This document shows positions 49,084 to 60,660 of a stretch of DNA of 64,000 nt, piece after piece; positions within the stretch are counted from its first letter, which is position 1; the number at the start of each line of letters is the position of its first letter. The notes under the pieces are model-generated. The model did not search any database, was not told the DNA's origin, and was given only the letters and a program-made list of their open reading frames with translations. The stretch is taken from the NCBI RefSeq assembly GCF_016545825.1, contig NC_052612.1, positions 39,539,738-39,603,737 of the forward strand, read 5' to 3'. This stretch comes from Eucalyptus grandis. Lineage: Eukaryota; Streptophyta; Magnoliopsida; Myrtales; Myrtaceae. The position numbers and the translations under genes are program-made.

Positions 49084-49093
49084 GATATAAGTG
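49084..49093. repeat. Right target-site duplication of the MULE-like element
   Basis: GATATAAGTG, identical to 48156-48165. Confidence 0.9.
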
Positions 49094-49107
49094 TGATTTT
49101 GCTATTC

Positions 49108-49565
49108 AATAGATCAACATCTCTACTAGCAAGTAAAATGTCATTTACATAAAGTAATAAGAAAACATATTTACTCACACTTACTTTCATGTAGATACAT
49201 CGATCAAACTTGTTTTCTTCAAAACCAAATGATCTCACAACCTTGTGAAATTTCAAATACCACTAATGTGATGCTTCTTTAAGACCATAGATAGACCTCT
49301 GCAATTTGCACACCACATGCTCCTTTCTGGCTTTTTTAAATCCTTCAGGTTGCTGTGCATATGCTTCTTCATCCAGATCTTCATTTAGAAATGTTGTCGT
49401 GACATCCATTTGGTGAAACTCTAAGTTAAAATGAGCCACCAATGCCATGATTATCCGAAATGAGTCTTTAGTGGACATTGGAGAAAAGACTTCAATATAA
49501 TCAATGCCTTTCTCTATGTGTACCCCTGTGCGACTAACCTTGCCTTGAATCTCTCTATGTTTCAT
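49108..49565 (-). pseudogene. Copia reverse transcriptase relic
   Basis: Shows GIDYIEVFSPM, FHQMDVTTTFLNEDLDEEAY, QPEGF and KLQRSIYGLKEA. After a stop the frame continues to YVNDILLAS at about 49151-49125. The catalytic YVDD box reads YVND. Confidence 0.88.
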
Positions 49566-49886
49566 TTATTGTCTTTCTTGGTTTTGAATACCCATTTGTA
49601 GCCGATCGGTTTATGCCCATTTGGCAAATCAACAAGTGCCCATACTTGATTAGTTGACATGGAAATCCTCTCATCCTTCATCGCTCCTAACTATTCATCT
49701 ACCTGATCACTATTAAGAGCTTCTTTGAAGGTTGTCGGATTAACTATATTTTCAATGTCAAAATCAATTTCTCCAAGATAAACATAATAATAATTTAGAA
49801 GTGTTCATCTTCTTTGTCGGATTAACTAGAGCCGCATCATTCGTTTGGGGAATTTCATTTGTGATAAGAGGATTTACCATCATATC

Positions 49887-50903
49887 TCAAATATATGCTT
49901 CTTGCTGAATTTCCACTTTGCAGGGCTCTTGCATAGAATCATCATTTAAGATGGGCAATGGAATAGAGACCGTTTTATTTGGTTCTTCCCTTTCGAAAGA
50001 TTGATAAAAACTCTTTTTTGCAATATCCAATTCTAAGAATTTGGTAGTTTGGGCTTTAACGATTCTAGTGCCACAAGTAGGATAATAGAATTTATACCCT
50101 TTGGAATGGTCAAGGTATCCAATAAAGTAACATCTAGTAGTCCTAAGTCCAGTCTTCTTTTGAGAATGATCATAAATTTTTACCTCTGCAAGGCACTCCC
50201 AAACTCGAAAATGATTCAAGCTTGGTTTCCTCCCTGTCCACAATTCACAAGGTGTTTTCGGTAATGGTTTACAAGTTACACAATTCAATATATAAGTTGC
50301 TGCTTTAATTGCATCACCCAATAAGTATTCAAGCAAATTAGAACTGCCCATCATACTTTGTTTCATCTTCATGAGTGTGCAATTGTGTTGTTCAGCTATA
50401 CCATTATGTTCAAAACTCATATGCATTGTATACTGAGCGACAATACCATAGTCCTACAAATATTTAGCAAACGGTCCCATTTGTTGTCCAGTTTTGGTAT
50501 ATCACCCATAATATTCACCACCTTGATTAGATTTGACAATCTTGATAATTTTTCCTAATTGTTTCTCAACTTCAGTGCGAAACACTTCAAACATTTCAAG
50601 GGCATCAGTCTTCTCCTTAATTAGATAAACAAAATAATAACGGGAGAAATTATCAATGAATGTGATGAAGTACTTATTTCCACATAAGGTGGTTGAGTAT
50701 GGCCAACTAATATCCGTATGAATTATCTCCAATAGATTTTGACTGCAAGTAGCGCATTTCTTCTTGGTTTTAGTCAATTTTCCCCTCACACAATCAATAC
50801 AAGTCTCAATATCATTTGAGTCAAGAGGAAGAAGAATATCAACATCGATGAGTGGCTTTACCCCTTCTTTGGAAATATGCTCTAATCGCTTATGCCATAA
50901 CAA
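49887..50903 (-). pseudogene. Copia GAG-pre-integrase and integrase relic
   Basis: Starts MLWHKRLEHISKEG and C-x2-C (CIDCVRGK), then HTDISWPYST, YFITFIDNFSRYYFVYLIK and SNQGGEYYG. After a break it continues HNGIAEQHN, KAATYILNCV, ELWTGRKPS and RCYFIGYLDHSKGYKFY. Breaks lie around 50430-50500. Confidence 0.88.
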
Positions 50904-50990
50904 TGGAGATTTTTCTTTGATTAAAGATCTCTTAGCAACATTATTCTCGACAGTGAAAAAATAATATGGTCTATTGGGAGATAAGGATAA

Positions 50991-51374
50991 TTAATATAAT
51001 TCATCAGATAAAATGCAATTCCCAATAATTCTGAAATCATAAGTCAAATCCACTCTTTTATTTGCAAAATAAAGATAATATCCAGCTTTGTCAAGTGAAG
51101 AAAGAAATATTAAGTTTCTCCTAAAACCAAGAACATAAAAGACATTGTTCAAAATAAGTTGAAACCCATAATCTAAATTCAAAACAACTGTCCCTATGCG
51201 CTCCACATCAACTCCAATATTATTTCCAACTTTAAGATTTGACTCCCTTATACTTGGATTCCTTAGATTTGTGAGACCTTGTAAAATAATAGTTACATGA
51301 ACAGCAGAACCAGAATTAATCCACCAAGAATCCAAAGGAACATCAACCAGATTTGGTTCAAAACAAACTAACAA
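50991..51374 (-). pseudogene. Copia protease relic
   Basis: Contains SWWINSGSAVHV where copia proteases have a D-S-G-A/C active-site motif, so the catalytic Asp is Asn here. Then come NNVFYVLGFRRNLIFLSSL and ILSDELY. Confidence 0.75.
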
Positions 51375-52194
51375 CTCATGTTGGTGACTTTCTTTTCTTG
51401 CTTTTAGCCAAGCTTGGAACGTATAGCAATTGGCTCTCTTGTGACTTTGCTTCTTGCAATCAAAATACTTGAAATCCTTATCTTTATTTCTCCCATGGTT
51501 CTCATTTTTCTTGAAGTCTTGGCATTTCTTTGGACCATGAGCATTGGACCCTTTAGGCTTCCATTTTCATCTAGATGAACTTGATTTGGTATTGGCAATT
51601 AAGTGGGCGGACTCATACTTTTTCTTCTGTAACTTTTCTTCCTTAGTCACACATTTGGTAATTAAGGCATTGATACTCCATGTCTCATTCCGAGCACTAT
51701 AAGTAGTCTTAATCAAGCTAATTTTAGCTGGTAGAACATTTAAGGCATGATGCACAATATAATTTTCAGAAAAAGGACAATTTCATGGGCCTAAAGTTTG
51801 GACTGAATGTAGACCATCTTCAGTATACATTCTCTAACACCCATAGTAGTATCATACTTCATGTTCGTTAACTCACTCAGCAAGTTCCAACTTCAACCTT
51901 ATCTGAGACTATATCTTTTTCCCACTATTTCAAGGCATTGTCTCGTATTTGTATCTTCCGGCAAACTACTAATGAGATGCTCAGCAATAGACCTCTTCAT
52001 AGCAATGAGGATTAGTTGGTTAGATTTTTTCCATCTAGCATAATGGGGCTTGGAAGGTTAGATTTGATCTGCGGTACTTTGATCATGGGGCTTGGAAGGT
52101 TCATCCTCTCACGTAGAGTCAAGTCCATATTCACGATACCCAAAGCAAACTCTATATCTTGCTTCCATTTCTTGATGTTTGATCTAGTTAACAT
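51375..52194 (-). pseudogene. Copia gag relic
   Basis: The N-terminal part reads LTRSNIKKWKQDIEFALGIV with TLRE, typical of copia gag. A zinc-knuckle-like stretch near 51430-51470 (YFDCKKQSHKRANC) has lost its first Cys. The middle is broken into several frames. Confidence 0.75.
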
Positions 52195-54144
52195 TTCAAT
52201 CGTGGCATTATTGTTATATACAGTAAATGTAACTGTTTGTCACACATAATGTAATAAGATCAATTATGACAATAAACAATTCAATAAAAATAATTAGTAC
52301 ATTATAAACTCCCCCTTAGACAGAGTGTATAATTCGTCATTATTTTCCACAGCGTGAAATTTATAAAATAACAACAATGAGAATTATATATAATTATCAA
52401 GGATCCATCCCTTTGGGCAGACAAATCCTTTAAATTATACATTTTCATTATCACGACATAGAGGAGAATTACATATAATTTTCAAAAAACTTATCCCCTT
52501 TAGGTAGATAAATATTTTTTACTTATACATCCCTATTTATTAAATTGGGAATTAATCTTCATGCAATTTTTCAAATTAATATACACAATAACCCCTTTGG
52601 GCGAGTTATTGTATATACTAATTTTTATCAATAGAGAATTCCAAAATTTATGCGCAATATTCATCAAACAATATGAAGCACTTTACAACATGTGCTTCCA
52701 AAGATCATATTGCATTTTATCAAACAACAATTTTTTTGCCACAAATTTTAATATTTTTTCAATTTTTAATTTTAATTTAATTAATTTATTTAAGTTTCAG
52801 ACCCTCCCACAAGGCCCAAACCTTCGCCCAACCCAAAGACTTGTAGGAGCCCATGCCTTGTGCCAGTGGAAGAATTGGGCTCACACCCATGAATTAAAAA
52901 AGTAAAAATAAAAATGGGCGCCCAAAACCTTTCTTTTCTTTGGTTCATGGGCGTGAGCCCACAACCTTTATATGATTCTTGGTTTTGGGCTCACACCCAT
53001 AACTCTTTTTTTCTTTTTCTTTTTAAATAAATTTGTATATCTGCATGAGCCCAATTTATTGGCCCGGCTTAGCTAGAGGTCTTCTTCAACCTCCAACCGA
53101 CACGAAACCTGCAAACTGGGTTATAGGACTTGGTTTCAACTTGAACCTCAAAAAATACATATAATAGTTGATTTTTGATGAATTTATTTATTTATGGATC
53201 TTACATCTAATATCAATATAATTGACTAAAATTAATTAAACGAAGAACAAATGAAGGAATTAACCCTATTCAAGCTTCAAGAAATTTCGGATTTGATATC
53301 CATGGTCACAATTCGGATTTCTCAAACAATACCCATGCAACGATTTACAACAAACATCAATCAATTGCAAATAATTTGAAAATTCTAGAACTTTTTCAAG
53401 GTATAAACCCTAGAATGACAAATTTTCACTCAATTCTCAATGAAACTATACAAAATATATATGGTTGGAATCTCGACATGTAGAACAAAAACCCTAAGGT
53501 TTCAGGGTCAATCAATTAAAACATCTACAAGAAAAAATAATGTTAATATTCGGCTCAAAGAGAAAAATTTCGAATTTGTTCATAAAAAAAAAAAAAAATT
53601 GGGTTCTACAATCATATATGACATACTCTAATACAATATGTAGAAAGTTATTTACATAAATAATTAATTAATCAATAATAATTGGATCCATATATGACTA
53701 AAACAACAAAATTAATAAGCATAATGGAATTAAAACGCACTTGTTTGAGCTATCGTTTCACTTAAAGAAAAATAGATCAATCTGATAATCAGAAATTTAT
53801 TGAAATGTCAGATCTTCTTTTCTATGACCTATTTCAGTATAGCAACTTTTTATAGGATTAAGCAATCGATAGGTATAATCTATCACCCTTTTATAGGCTA
53901 GAGATGGGACCTAGCAAACCCTAATCAATAGCATGTTAATTGGGCTCCTCCCATTACGAGCTTCGGTAAAACACAATTGTCTACACTTTAGTACTCAACT
54001 AGGCCCGCTATTAATAGATGCCAAAACCCAATTAAATAAAATCACTTAAAGGTTTAACAAGTATTGAAATATTCATTAACCTGATTATTTAAAATAGAAA
54101 ATCAATTAATTAAGGTAAGCTCATATTATATAAAATTTCCAACA
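52195..54144 (-). repeat. Copia 5' LTR and leader region
   Basis: The outer edge TGTTGG is at 54144-54139. TATA-like CTATAAAAGGG (about 53902-53892) and CCTATAAAAAG (about 53856-53846) lie on the minus strand, ~245 and ~290 bases inside, as expected for an LTR promoter. The LTR-leader boundary could not be fixed. Confidence 0.5.
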
Positions 54145-54597
54145 TAGATTGCTTCTTTTTCAACATTCTTAGAGTGCATTTGGTTCAGCATTCCTAAGGG
54201 GCTTTCAATCTCCAAAGCCCATCTTAAATCTTTGATGTTTTCTAAGAACCATTTTGAAATAGCTTTCAGTGAAAGTAATATTGAGAATCTTGAAAGTTCA
54301 ATACTAGTAGAGACTAACTTTGAGCTTTTAGCATCGACAAAATGCTGAAACTTATTTTTTTCTTCTAAAACTATTCTTACTCATTATTCAAATTTTTTAT
54401 TTTTCCCTTGTTATTATTTTTTTAAATGACAAAATAATGCTAAAAATCATATATATATATATATATTGGGTATTTTAAATTTTTTTATATATTTGATTTT
54501 TTTAGCATTATTGTCAAAATTTATATTTAAAAAGATGCATACATTATTTTTTTTTTTTCAATTTTAAACAATTAAAAATTCCGACAACGGGTTTGGT

Positions 54598-54610
54598 CTT
54601 TTTAAAAAAT

Positions 54611-54695
<85 letters not shown>

Positions 54696-55275
54696 ATTTG
54701 ATTTCTTAGCAGTATTTTCAAATTTATATTTAAAAATTCGCATACATTATTTTTTAAATATATATGTATTTGATTTTTTTAGTGTTATTGTCAAAATTTA
54801 TATTTAAAAAGTTGCATATATTATTTTTTTCAATTTTAAACAATTGCAAATTTAAAAATTCTGATGAAGGGCTTGGTCTTTTCAAAAAAATTATATATAT
54901 GTATTTGATTTTTTAGCATTATTTTCAAAATTATATTTAAAAAGTTGCATACAATATTTTTTTAATTTAAAAAAATAAAAATTAAAAAATTTCGACAAAG
55001 GATTTGGTCTTTTTAAAAAAAATTATATATGTATTTGATTTTTTTTTAGCATTATTGTGAAAATTTATATTTAAAAAGTTGCATATATCATTTTTTTCCA
55101 ATTTTAAGCAAATAAAAATTTAAAAATTCCGATGAAGGTTTTGGTCTTTTTAAAAAAAAATAAAATAATTATATATGTATTCGACTTTTTAGTATTATTG
55201 TCAAAATTTATATTGAAAAAGTTGCAAACACTACTTTTTCAATTTTAAACAAATAATATTAGGAAAAAAAAACTA
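54598..55275 (+). repeat. Minisatellite, ~130-bp AT-rich unit, four to five copies
   Basis: Each unit runs from 'ttataTATATgtatttgatt' through 'attgtcaaaatttatattta' and 'aaaaagttgcatacattat' to 'gaagg(g)tttggtc'. Units start near 54598, 54750, 54879, 55009 and 55148; a related half unit lies at 54450-54597. Confidence 0.85.
54619..54692 (+). repeat. (TG)n microsatellite
   Basis: About 36 TG units followed by 'tatgtatttg'. It gives a spurious Cys-Val frame. Confidence 0.97.
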
Positions 55276-55453
55276 ATATTAATCACCCAAAGAGCTTTTT
55301 AAATATGTTTTCTACCAAACGACATTTCTTTGAATGTTGCTTCTGAAAGTATAGTTTACCAAACGGTCTTTCCATTTGCCTAAAGTTCTTTAAGCTAAAT
55401 TGCTTTGCATTTTCCTAATGGGCTTTCAAAATGCTGAATCCAACGCACCCTTA

Positions 55454-55744
55454 ATGTAGTTTCCCCTAGTGCGATTACATGAAAATGTGTGATTCTCCAT
55501 TCAGAGTATATTTTCCACTACAAAATTGCCCATCAACTTTGAGTTTCAAGAGGAGTACAAAGGAGAGAGCGGTAGCAAGTCATAACCAAATTATGTAGGA
55601 GACTGTTTCGAAGATCCGAGATTATGATGATTATGAAGAAGTTTGGAAATTTACCCGGCTTTGTTTTCTCTTTGAGTTCTTGCCTTGTTTCTATAGCTGT
55701 TAGAAAGTATATGCAGGCTTGAAAGCAAAACAACAGGAGAGCTT
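55454..55744 (+). repeat. Copy of the CorA 3' flank
   Basis: Matches about 18238-18513 ('gactttgagtttcaagagga', 'gcaagtcataaccaaattat', 'atagctgttagaaagtat'). It marks the right end of the duplicated CorA block after the copia and MITE insertions. Homology stops at 'aacaacaggagag'. Confidence 0.88.
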
Positions 55745-56250
55745 GAGGCTCATCGCTATAAGCCTTGGGCCTTGCCTAGCCCACCGATCTCTAGCGAGTG
55801 ATGAACAGAAGGCTTGCCAACCTCTAGCAAGCTCGAGCTCGACACTTGCCACTAGTTAGATTGCAAAACAGCAATGAGCGGGAGCCTCTGGCTAGCCAAT
55901 CTGGCAAGGCTAGGACCTAATGAGCTCAAGGTTGCCCTTGCACTCAGGCCTTCACGCTCGCTGATCTTTGCCAAGCAGCGAGCTCGAGGCATGTCGCGTG
56001 CTGCTAGCTAGATTGGCGAACCAAATGCGAGCATTAGCCCTTGGCTCACCAATCTAGGAAGGCTAGAGCTCGGCGGCTGCTTGCCACTTGCAAAATCGGC
56101 AAGCCAGTGGCAAGCGCAAGTCTTTGGCGTGGCTAGAGGCTAGCGAGTGAGTGGAAGTTGGCCTTTGGCCAATTGCCAGCTGTTGCTGTGATCGACGACC
56201 AACCAAAGAAGAAGAAGAAGATAAAAAGAGAAAAGAAAACTAAAATGTTG
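55745..56250. repeat. GC-rich repeat core, foldback-element family
   Basis: Repeated 'gctagcgag', 'ttgccaatctagcaaggct' and 'gcaagctcgagctcg' phrases. It resembles the GC-rich cores at 20000-20215 and 28800-29040. No frame of interest. Confidence 0.45.
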
Positions 56251-58898
56251 ACACCTTGACCCAATCATTTGTTTAATGCATAGAAAATTAGGGTTTAATT
56301 TTTAACCCTTATAAAATAAGTTAATTGCATAGTATATAATTTTAGTTGCATTTATTTTTAATTTCTATTTGCATTGGACGGGTGATAGATGGGTTCGAAT
56401 TGGAGGTTCTGAGCTTTAAATTGACAGGTTGAACTAAGCCCACGAATGGAGTAAATTGGCCCAAGCCCGTTTTCTTATATGATAGGGATTTTTCAATATC
56501 ATCGGATATGGCAAGTGTGAAAAAATAATGCGAGCTCATCTTTGTAAGATTTAGGATTTGAGAAAAATTCTATCACAATCTTGAATCTTTATCGATATGT
56601 GATAAAATTGGTGAAGAAACCCTAATCCACTCACCTATAAATAGATGCTACATTTAAAAGGAAAAAGAGGAGGCCACAGAATTCCATACACGGCCACAGA
56701 ATTAAGAGAAAGGTGGGTCGGCAATTTTGTTCTCAGAGGACTAGAGAAAATACACCTGAGAACACAAGAGTGTGCGCTCGTGGCTGCCCCTTGTTATTCC
56801 GTCGACCTTCTCCAACGAAGTTGCTGTCGAGTCTAAGAAGCATCCTTGATTGTGCGACGAGATATCCCCTATTGCCTCCCAGTCATTGTCGCCGCATCTA
56901 GGTTTTGTACCACTCTTGAAAGATCCAACCCAACTTAGAGCAATTCAGAAGTCAATGTATAAAGGAGAGCTTGATCGTTGAAGTCAGAATTTTAAGGATC
57001 CACTTTCTCAACGCACAAATATAGAGAAAGGAGGAGACTTTGAGGCGGTGGCCTTTGCCTTGTGGAGTTCAAACCGAAAGAGGCAAAAGAAGGTGTCGCT
57101 ACTTTGCTGTTCGCAGGTCCAACTCCACGTTGCAGCCATCGCCGTGCCAGTCTTTGTGTCCTGCGGCATTCCCGACGTTCCAGGAGCACCCTCGAAGCTT
57201 TCCGTTGGTCTGGTTCATGGGTGATCGTCTCATACTGGCCGCCTCTCCGCAACTTGCAGAATTTCTATTCCTTTTTTTCCGTAGGTTATCTGAAGTTCTC
57301 GCTGAATGCATCGTGGGCATCATCGAGCGCCGCAAGCACCACGGCCGAGTCACTGTTCAGCCGTGAGTCTTGACGAGGTCTCGCTGCCCATCCGTGAACC
57401 ATCACCGCTCGCCACCGTGAACCATTGCCACCATCCTCCAATGATGCCCACCAATAGACGATCTCTAGTGCCTAGCGAGTTTTACCACAAGCCAAGCGTC
57501 ATCGTTCCTTGAATTCACAGTATTCGTGTTTGCAGGTGTCTCCGTGAGCATCGGTCATCTCCCACGGCCGCCCCGACGTCCATCTAGGGGCAATTAATCG
57601 AGTCATCCATTAGCAAGTCTTGAACCCGCCGCAATCGCTTTGATGATTCTCTGAACAACTCAACTGACACTAGATTCTTCAATGGGCACAAGAGGGCCTT
57701 CCCAATACAAAAGAAGCGGTGAAATTTGTCCTGTATTGCCCAAGCTTTTTTAGAAGGCAAAGCTTGATAGAAAAGTAAAAAGAAGACAGAGAAAGGATTA
57801 CACCTGTTCCTAATCGTCTTCATGGGGAACCAAGTCTTTTTTTTTTCTGTGCATAATGTATCTTAGACATAATAAAGTGGCTGGGTTTCGTGCATTTATC
57901 TCGTGATTTGGGGTTGCAATGCTCTCACGTTTTAATCTTTTCGCTGGATGGCAACACAGTTTTCAGCCACGTGAAGTCTCTGCCGTAAGACTGGGAGTTA
58001 GCCATGCACCTCCTCACCGCCTCGTGAGCCATCACCTGTCTCAAATCATCGAGCCATCACCGTGAGTCCACCATCTCGGCTGCTGTCCGAGCTGAACCAC
58101 TGCAGCGACCCGTCCTCGAGCCATGCCGAGCCTCCATGGCGATTCACAAGCCGTCGTTTGCTAAGCTCGATTAGGATGCCGAAATTCGAATTAGGTAGAT
58201 TTCTATTTTATTTTTAAATATCTTGTTTCTTTAGTTGAAATATTTCCTAATGTATGATTGAAATCCCTGTCGTTATATTCGCAACTCGCCGTCACAACGT
58301 GCATACAATTGACAATTCGATTTTCATGCCCGAAATCTGACTCGCAATCGCGTGGAAAAATCACCAATCCGATCTTACGCTTGAGATTTGATTCATGATT
58401 TGTTTAAAATTGACCAATCCGATCCCATACGCGGGATATAGTTTGTCAATTTATGGATATCGATCCTATCTTGCTTGATTTGTTGTCGTGTCGTTTGATC
58501 AATTTTGCTTTCGTAAAAGAAAATCCAAAAAAAAATCTAAGATAGATTAGGTTCTTTGCTTGTTTTAGGGCTATCTTGCATATTTAGAATAGGAAATTTA
58601 TTTCAAATTTTGAAAAATGAAAAAGAAAAAAATCAACTTGGGATTCTAGGTTTTTTAGATTGCACGTTTAATTATGTGACAATTTTAATTTCGAATTTCA
58701 TAGAAAAGAAAAAGAAAAAAACTAGAGTTAGGGCATTCTTTGCACGCCATTGCATATTATGATAAGGTTGTATGTTTAAATTTTATAAGTTTAGATAAGT
58801 GTTTTTAGATAGATTGCATTTTAGGATAGGAATTATCGAGTTGAGATAACATCCTAATTTAAATTAACATTTGGCCTAACCTAATTCTTAATGTAAGT

Positions 58899-59070
58899 TG
58901 GATGATATATTAATATGGATAGATAATTTTCGCGATTTTTCTAATTTCGAATTTCATGGAAAATACCAAAAAAAAAACTTGGCTTTGTTTTTCCTTTTGG
59001 CCAATCATTCAATGAAATTCGAAATTAGAAAATCGCGAAAATTATCTATCCATATTAATATATCATCCAG
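58899..59070. repeat. 58-bp inverted repeat (hairpin) with a templated loop
   Basis: Left arm 58899-58959 and right arm 59012-59070 are near-perfect reverse complements ('ggatgatatattaatatgga' through 'ctaatttcgaatttcat'). Part of the ~52-base loop, 58977-59012, is a copy of 59985-60020 ('cttggctttgtttttccttt'). Confidence 0.92.
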
Positions 59071-59592
59071 TAAATTAATTTCATTCTCTAGGATAGGTTG
59101 CATGCTCATTAAGAAAACACAAATATAGCTTAGGTCATATTGCCATGTCATATCATTTCATGTTAGATTAGTAGCATGCATTGCATAAAGCATGATTCTC
59201 ATTAAATAAGTTAAAAAAAACAAAAAAAGAAAAAGAAATTGTGTGTTAATTAGAAATCATATCTAGGACTGTCGATATGAATTCTGATCTAACACTACAG
59301 ATGCTTTTGATGCTATGAGATAAGTCCTGCAATTGATTTATTACTTTTTTTGGATGTTAAATTGGTGGTTTGCGCACATGCATGATAACCTCACATGTTA
59401 GGGAAATAAATAAAATCAATTCAAGCTGCTTGCCAAATATTTCTTCAAAATAAAAGAGAAATGTACCGAAATTGCATTAGAGAAATCTAGCGTAATCAAG
59501 TCTCCAAACTCATAATCTCTGGTTCGTAGGAGTAAAATAAATCTCTCGTTACTTTACTTGAGTTTCTAATCGATCCACCAAAAATAGATTAG

Positions 59593-59602
59593 TGGCGACT
59601 CC
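59593..59602 (+). other. Primer-binding-site-like motif
   Basis: TGGCGACTCC matches the first ten bases of the tRNA-Arg-type PBS of Tat/Ogre retrotransposons as I recall it. The next bases (tagttaaa) diverge from the consensus. Confidence 0.35.
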
Positions 59603-59983
59603 TAGTTAAAAATCAATTGTATGTTAAGAGCTTGAACACCTAAGTTGCGAATTGGTATGGGCTTGAGAGAGCGCGAGCTAAGTCTAGGCCTAGCAATCTA
59701 TTAGCTAAACCCTAGGTGGTGCACCCGAAATTTAGGTCGCAACATAAAAAAAGAAAATAAAAATAAAACTTGATTTTAAAAATAATTTAAAGTTGATTTT
59801 AGAAAATAAAAAAAAAGTGCATAAAGAAAAAAAAAAATCCTTACCCAATGGCAAAAAGCACTCTCTACTTCATTTTAATGTATTAGACGAACATAAAAAA
59901 AATAATGATAATTTCCCGAAAAATATTTTTAGGAATGTTGTATTTTTGGCAAAACAAATGGAGCGTTGATAGAAAAGGGAGAG

Positions 59984-60275
59984 ACTTGGCTTTGTTTTTC
60001 CTTTTGGCCAATCATTCAATATGAAGTTATCCCACTTCTCCACCCCAATGTCCAAATTTAAGGTAGCAAGCATTAAATCAGGGCCAGTCCGGTTGAAAAA
60101 AAGATTATTAGAAAATTAAATAATTATTAGTAAAGCAAAAAAACTCATTATACAAATATCACTTCAATTTTGAATTTAAAATTTCTTCATTAGGCTTATT
60201 ATTTTTTTTTAGTAGATTTCTAGTGTAGTACTTCCACCCCATTATCGCTAGCAATCGCCGATGTTGCGATTTATA
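59984..60275 (+). repeat. Third remnant of TPK upstream DNA
   Basis: Matches about 29640-29940 and, less well, 20790-21000: 'ggccaatcattcaatatgaa', 'atcccacttctccaccccaa', 'taaggtagcaagcattaaat', 'aatatcacttcaattttgaa'. It is closer to the block B copy. It implies that the duplicated array once extended further right. Confidence 0.85.
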
Positions 60276-60311
60276 AGACCAATAAGGCCAAGAAGCCTCA
60301 TCGATGTCTAA

Positions 60312-60660
60312 AATTATTGAATGAAATTTGAATGTCACTGATTTCGTTGCATGTACGTTTTATTCTCTGTTGAACTTTTGCGTACGTGAGTGGGTTCTTG
60401 GTTAGAGTAGCAATGCACGTCGTATGGGAACAAGCCCCACGCGATCAAATGCGTGAACAAATGTACTGCTGCTCAGTGCTCAGGAGAGTCCCACCCGCCA
60501 TCACATGCTGATGAAAATACTGACATACGGCCTTTATTTATGAGGAGAGCTCACGTCTGTGAAAAGGAGCGATCGCATTAACAAAGCCGCGTCTTAAGAG
60601 CTCGTGTAATATTCTCTCTAAAGCGTCCGTGTCCTCGAGACGAACGTGAGCTCTCCTGTC
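60312..60660 (+). repeat. Direct repeat R1, left copy
   Basis: About 349 bases, >90% alike by eye to 63637-63974. The TATATA of the right copy reads tatttatg here. This copy also has an extra 'tgctcag' and small indels. Confidence 0.95.

Larger units (their letters stand above)
47211..49107 (+). pseudogene. CorA-like pseudogene B4 (truncated, TE-interrupted)
   Basis: Starts inside intron 1 with exon 2 deleted as in B3. Exon 3 relic is from 47745, then intron 3 runs to 48165. There the MULE-like element interrupts it, and about 14 more bases (49094-49107) follow before the copia junction. Exons 4-7 are missing. The shared exon-2 deletion makes B3 and B4 sister copies. Confidence 0.88.
49108..54144 (-). 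mobile_element. Degenerate, 3'-truncated Ty1/copia retrotransposon
   Basis: Read on the minus strand from 54144 downwards: an LTR-like start (TGTTGGAAATTTTATATAAT), a leader, then gag, protease, integrase and reverse transcriptase relics in copia order. The element ends abruptly just after the YVDD box, so the rest of RT, RNase H and the 3' LTR are missing. It has frameshifts and stops throughout. I could not find a clear primer-binding site. Confidence 0.88.
54172..55450. mobile_element. Harbinger/Tourist-like MITE, internally expanded
   Basis: The left end gagtgcatttggttcagc and the right end, reversed, gggtgcgttggattcagc form imperfect TIRs. Flanking TTA at 54169-54171 and 55451-55453 gives the 3-bp target duplication typical of PIF/Harbinger. 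The matching place in the CorA 3' flank, 'ccttcttagtgcag' near 18234-18247, is an empty site. The interior has no transposase but carries a (TG)n tract and a ~130-bp tandem repeat. Confidence 0.78.
56251..59745 (+). mobile_element. Possible Tat/Ogre-type gypsy LTR segment
   Basis: TATA-like cctataaatag at about 56632-56642 is followed by a long GC-richer leader-like stretch with no conserved protein. At 59593-59602 there is TGGCGACTCC, the core of the tRNA-Arg primer-binding site used by Tat/Ogre elements as I remember it. No gag or pol follows. The frames at 57040-57373 show no recognisable domain. This is an inference from layout and one short motif. Confidence 0.35.

Noticed and set aside
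49109..54149. TAGAT at both edges of the copia element as a target-site duplication
   Set aside because: Coding sequence of reverse transcriptase appears to run through the left TAGAT, and CorA exons are missing on that side; chance or deletion microhomology is likelier.
54622..54807. Cys-Val repeat frame
   Set aside because: Direct translation of the (TG)n microsatellite.
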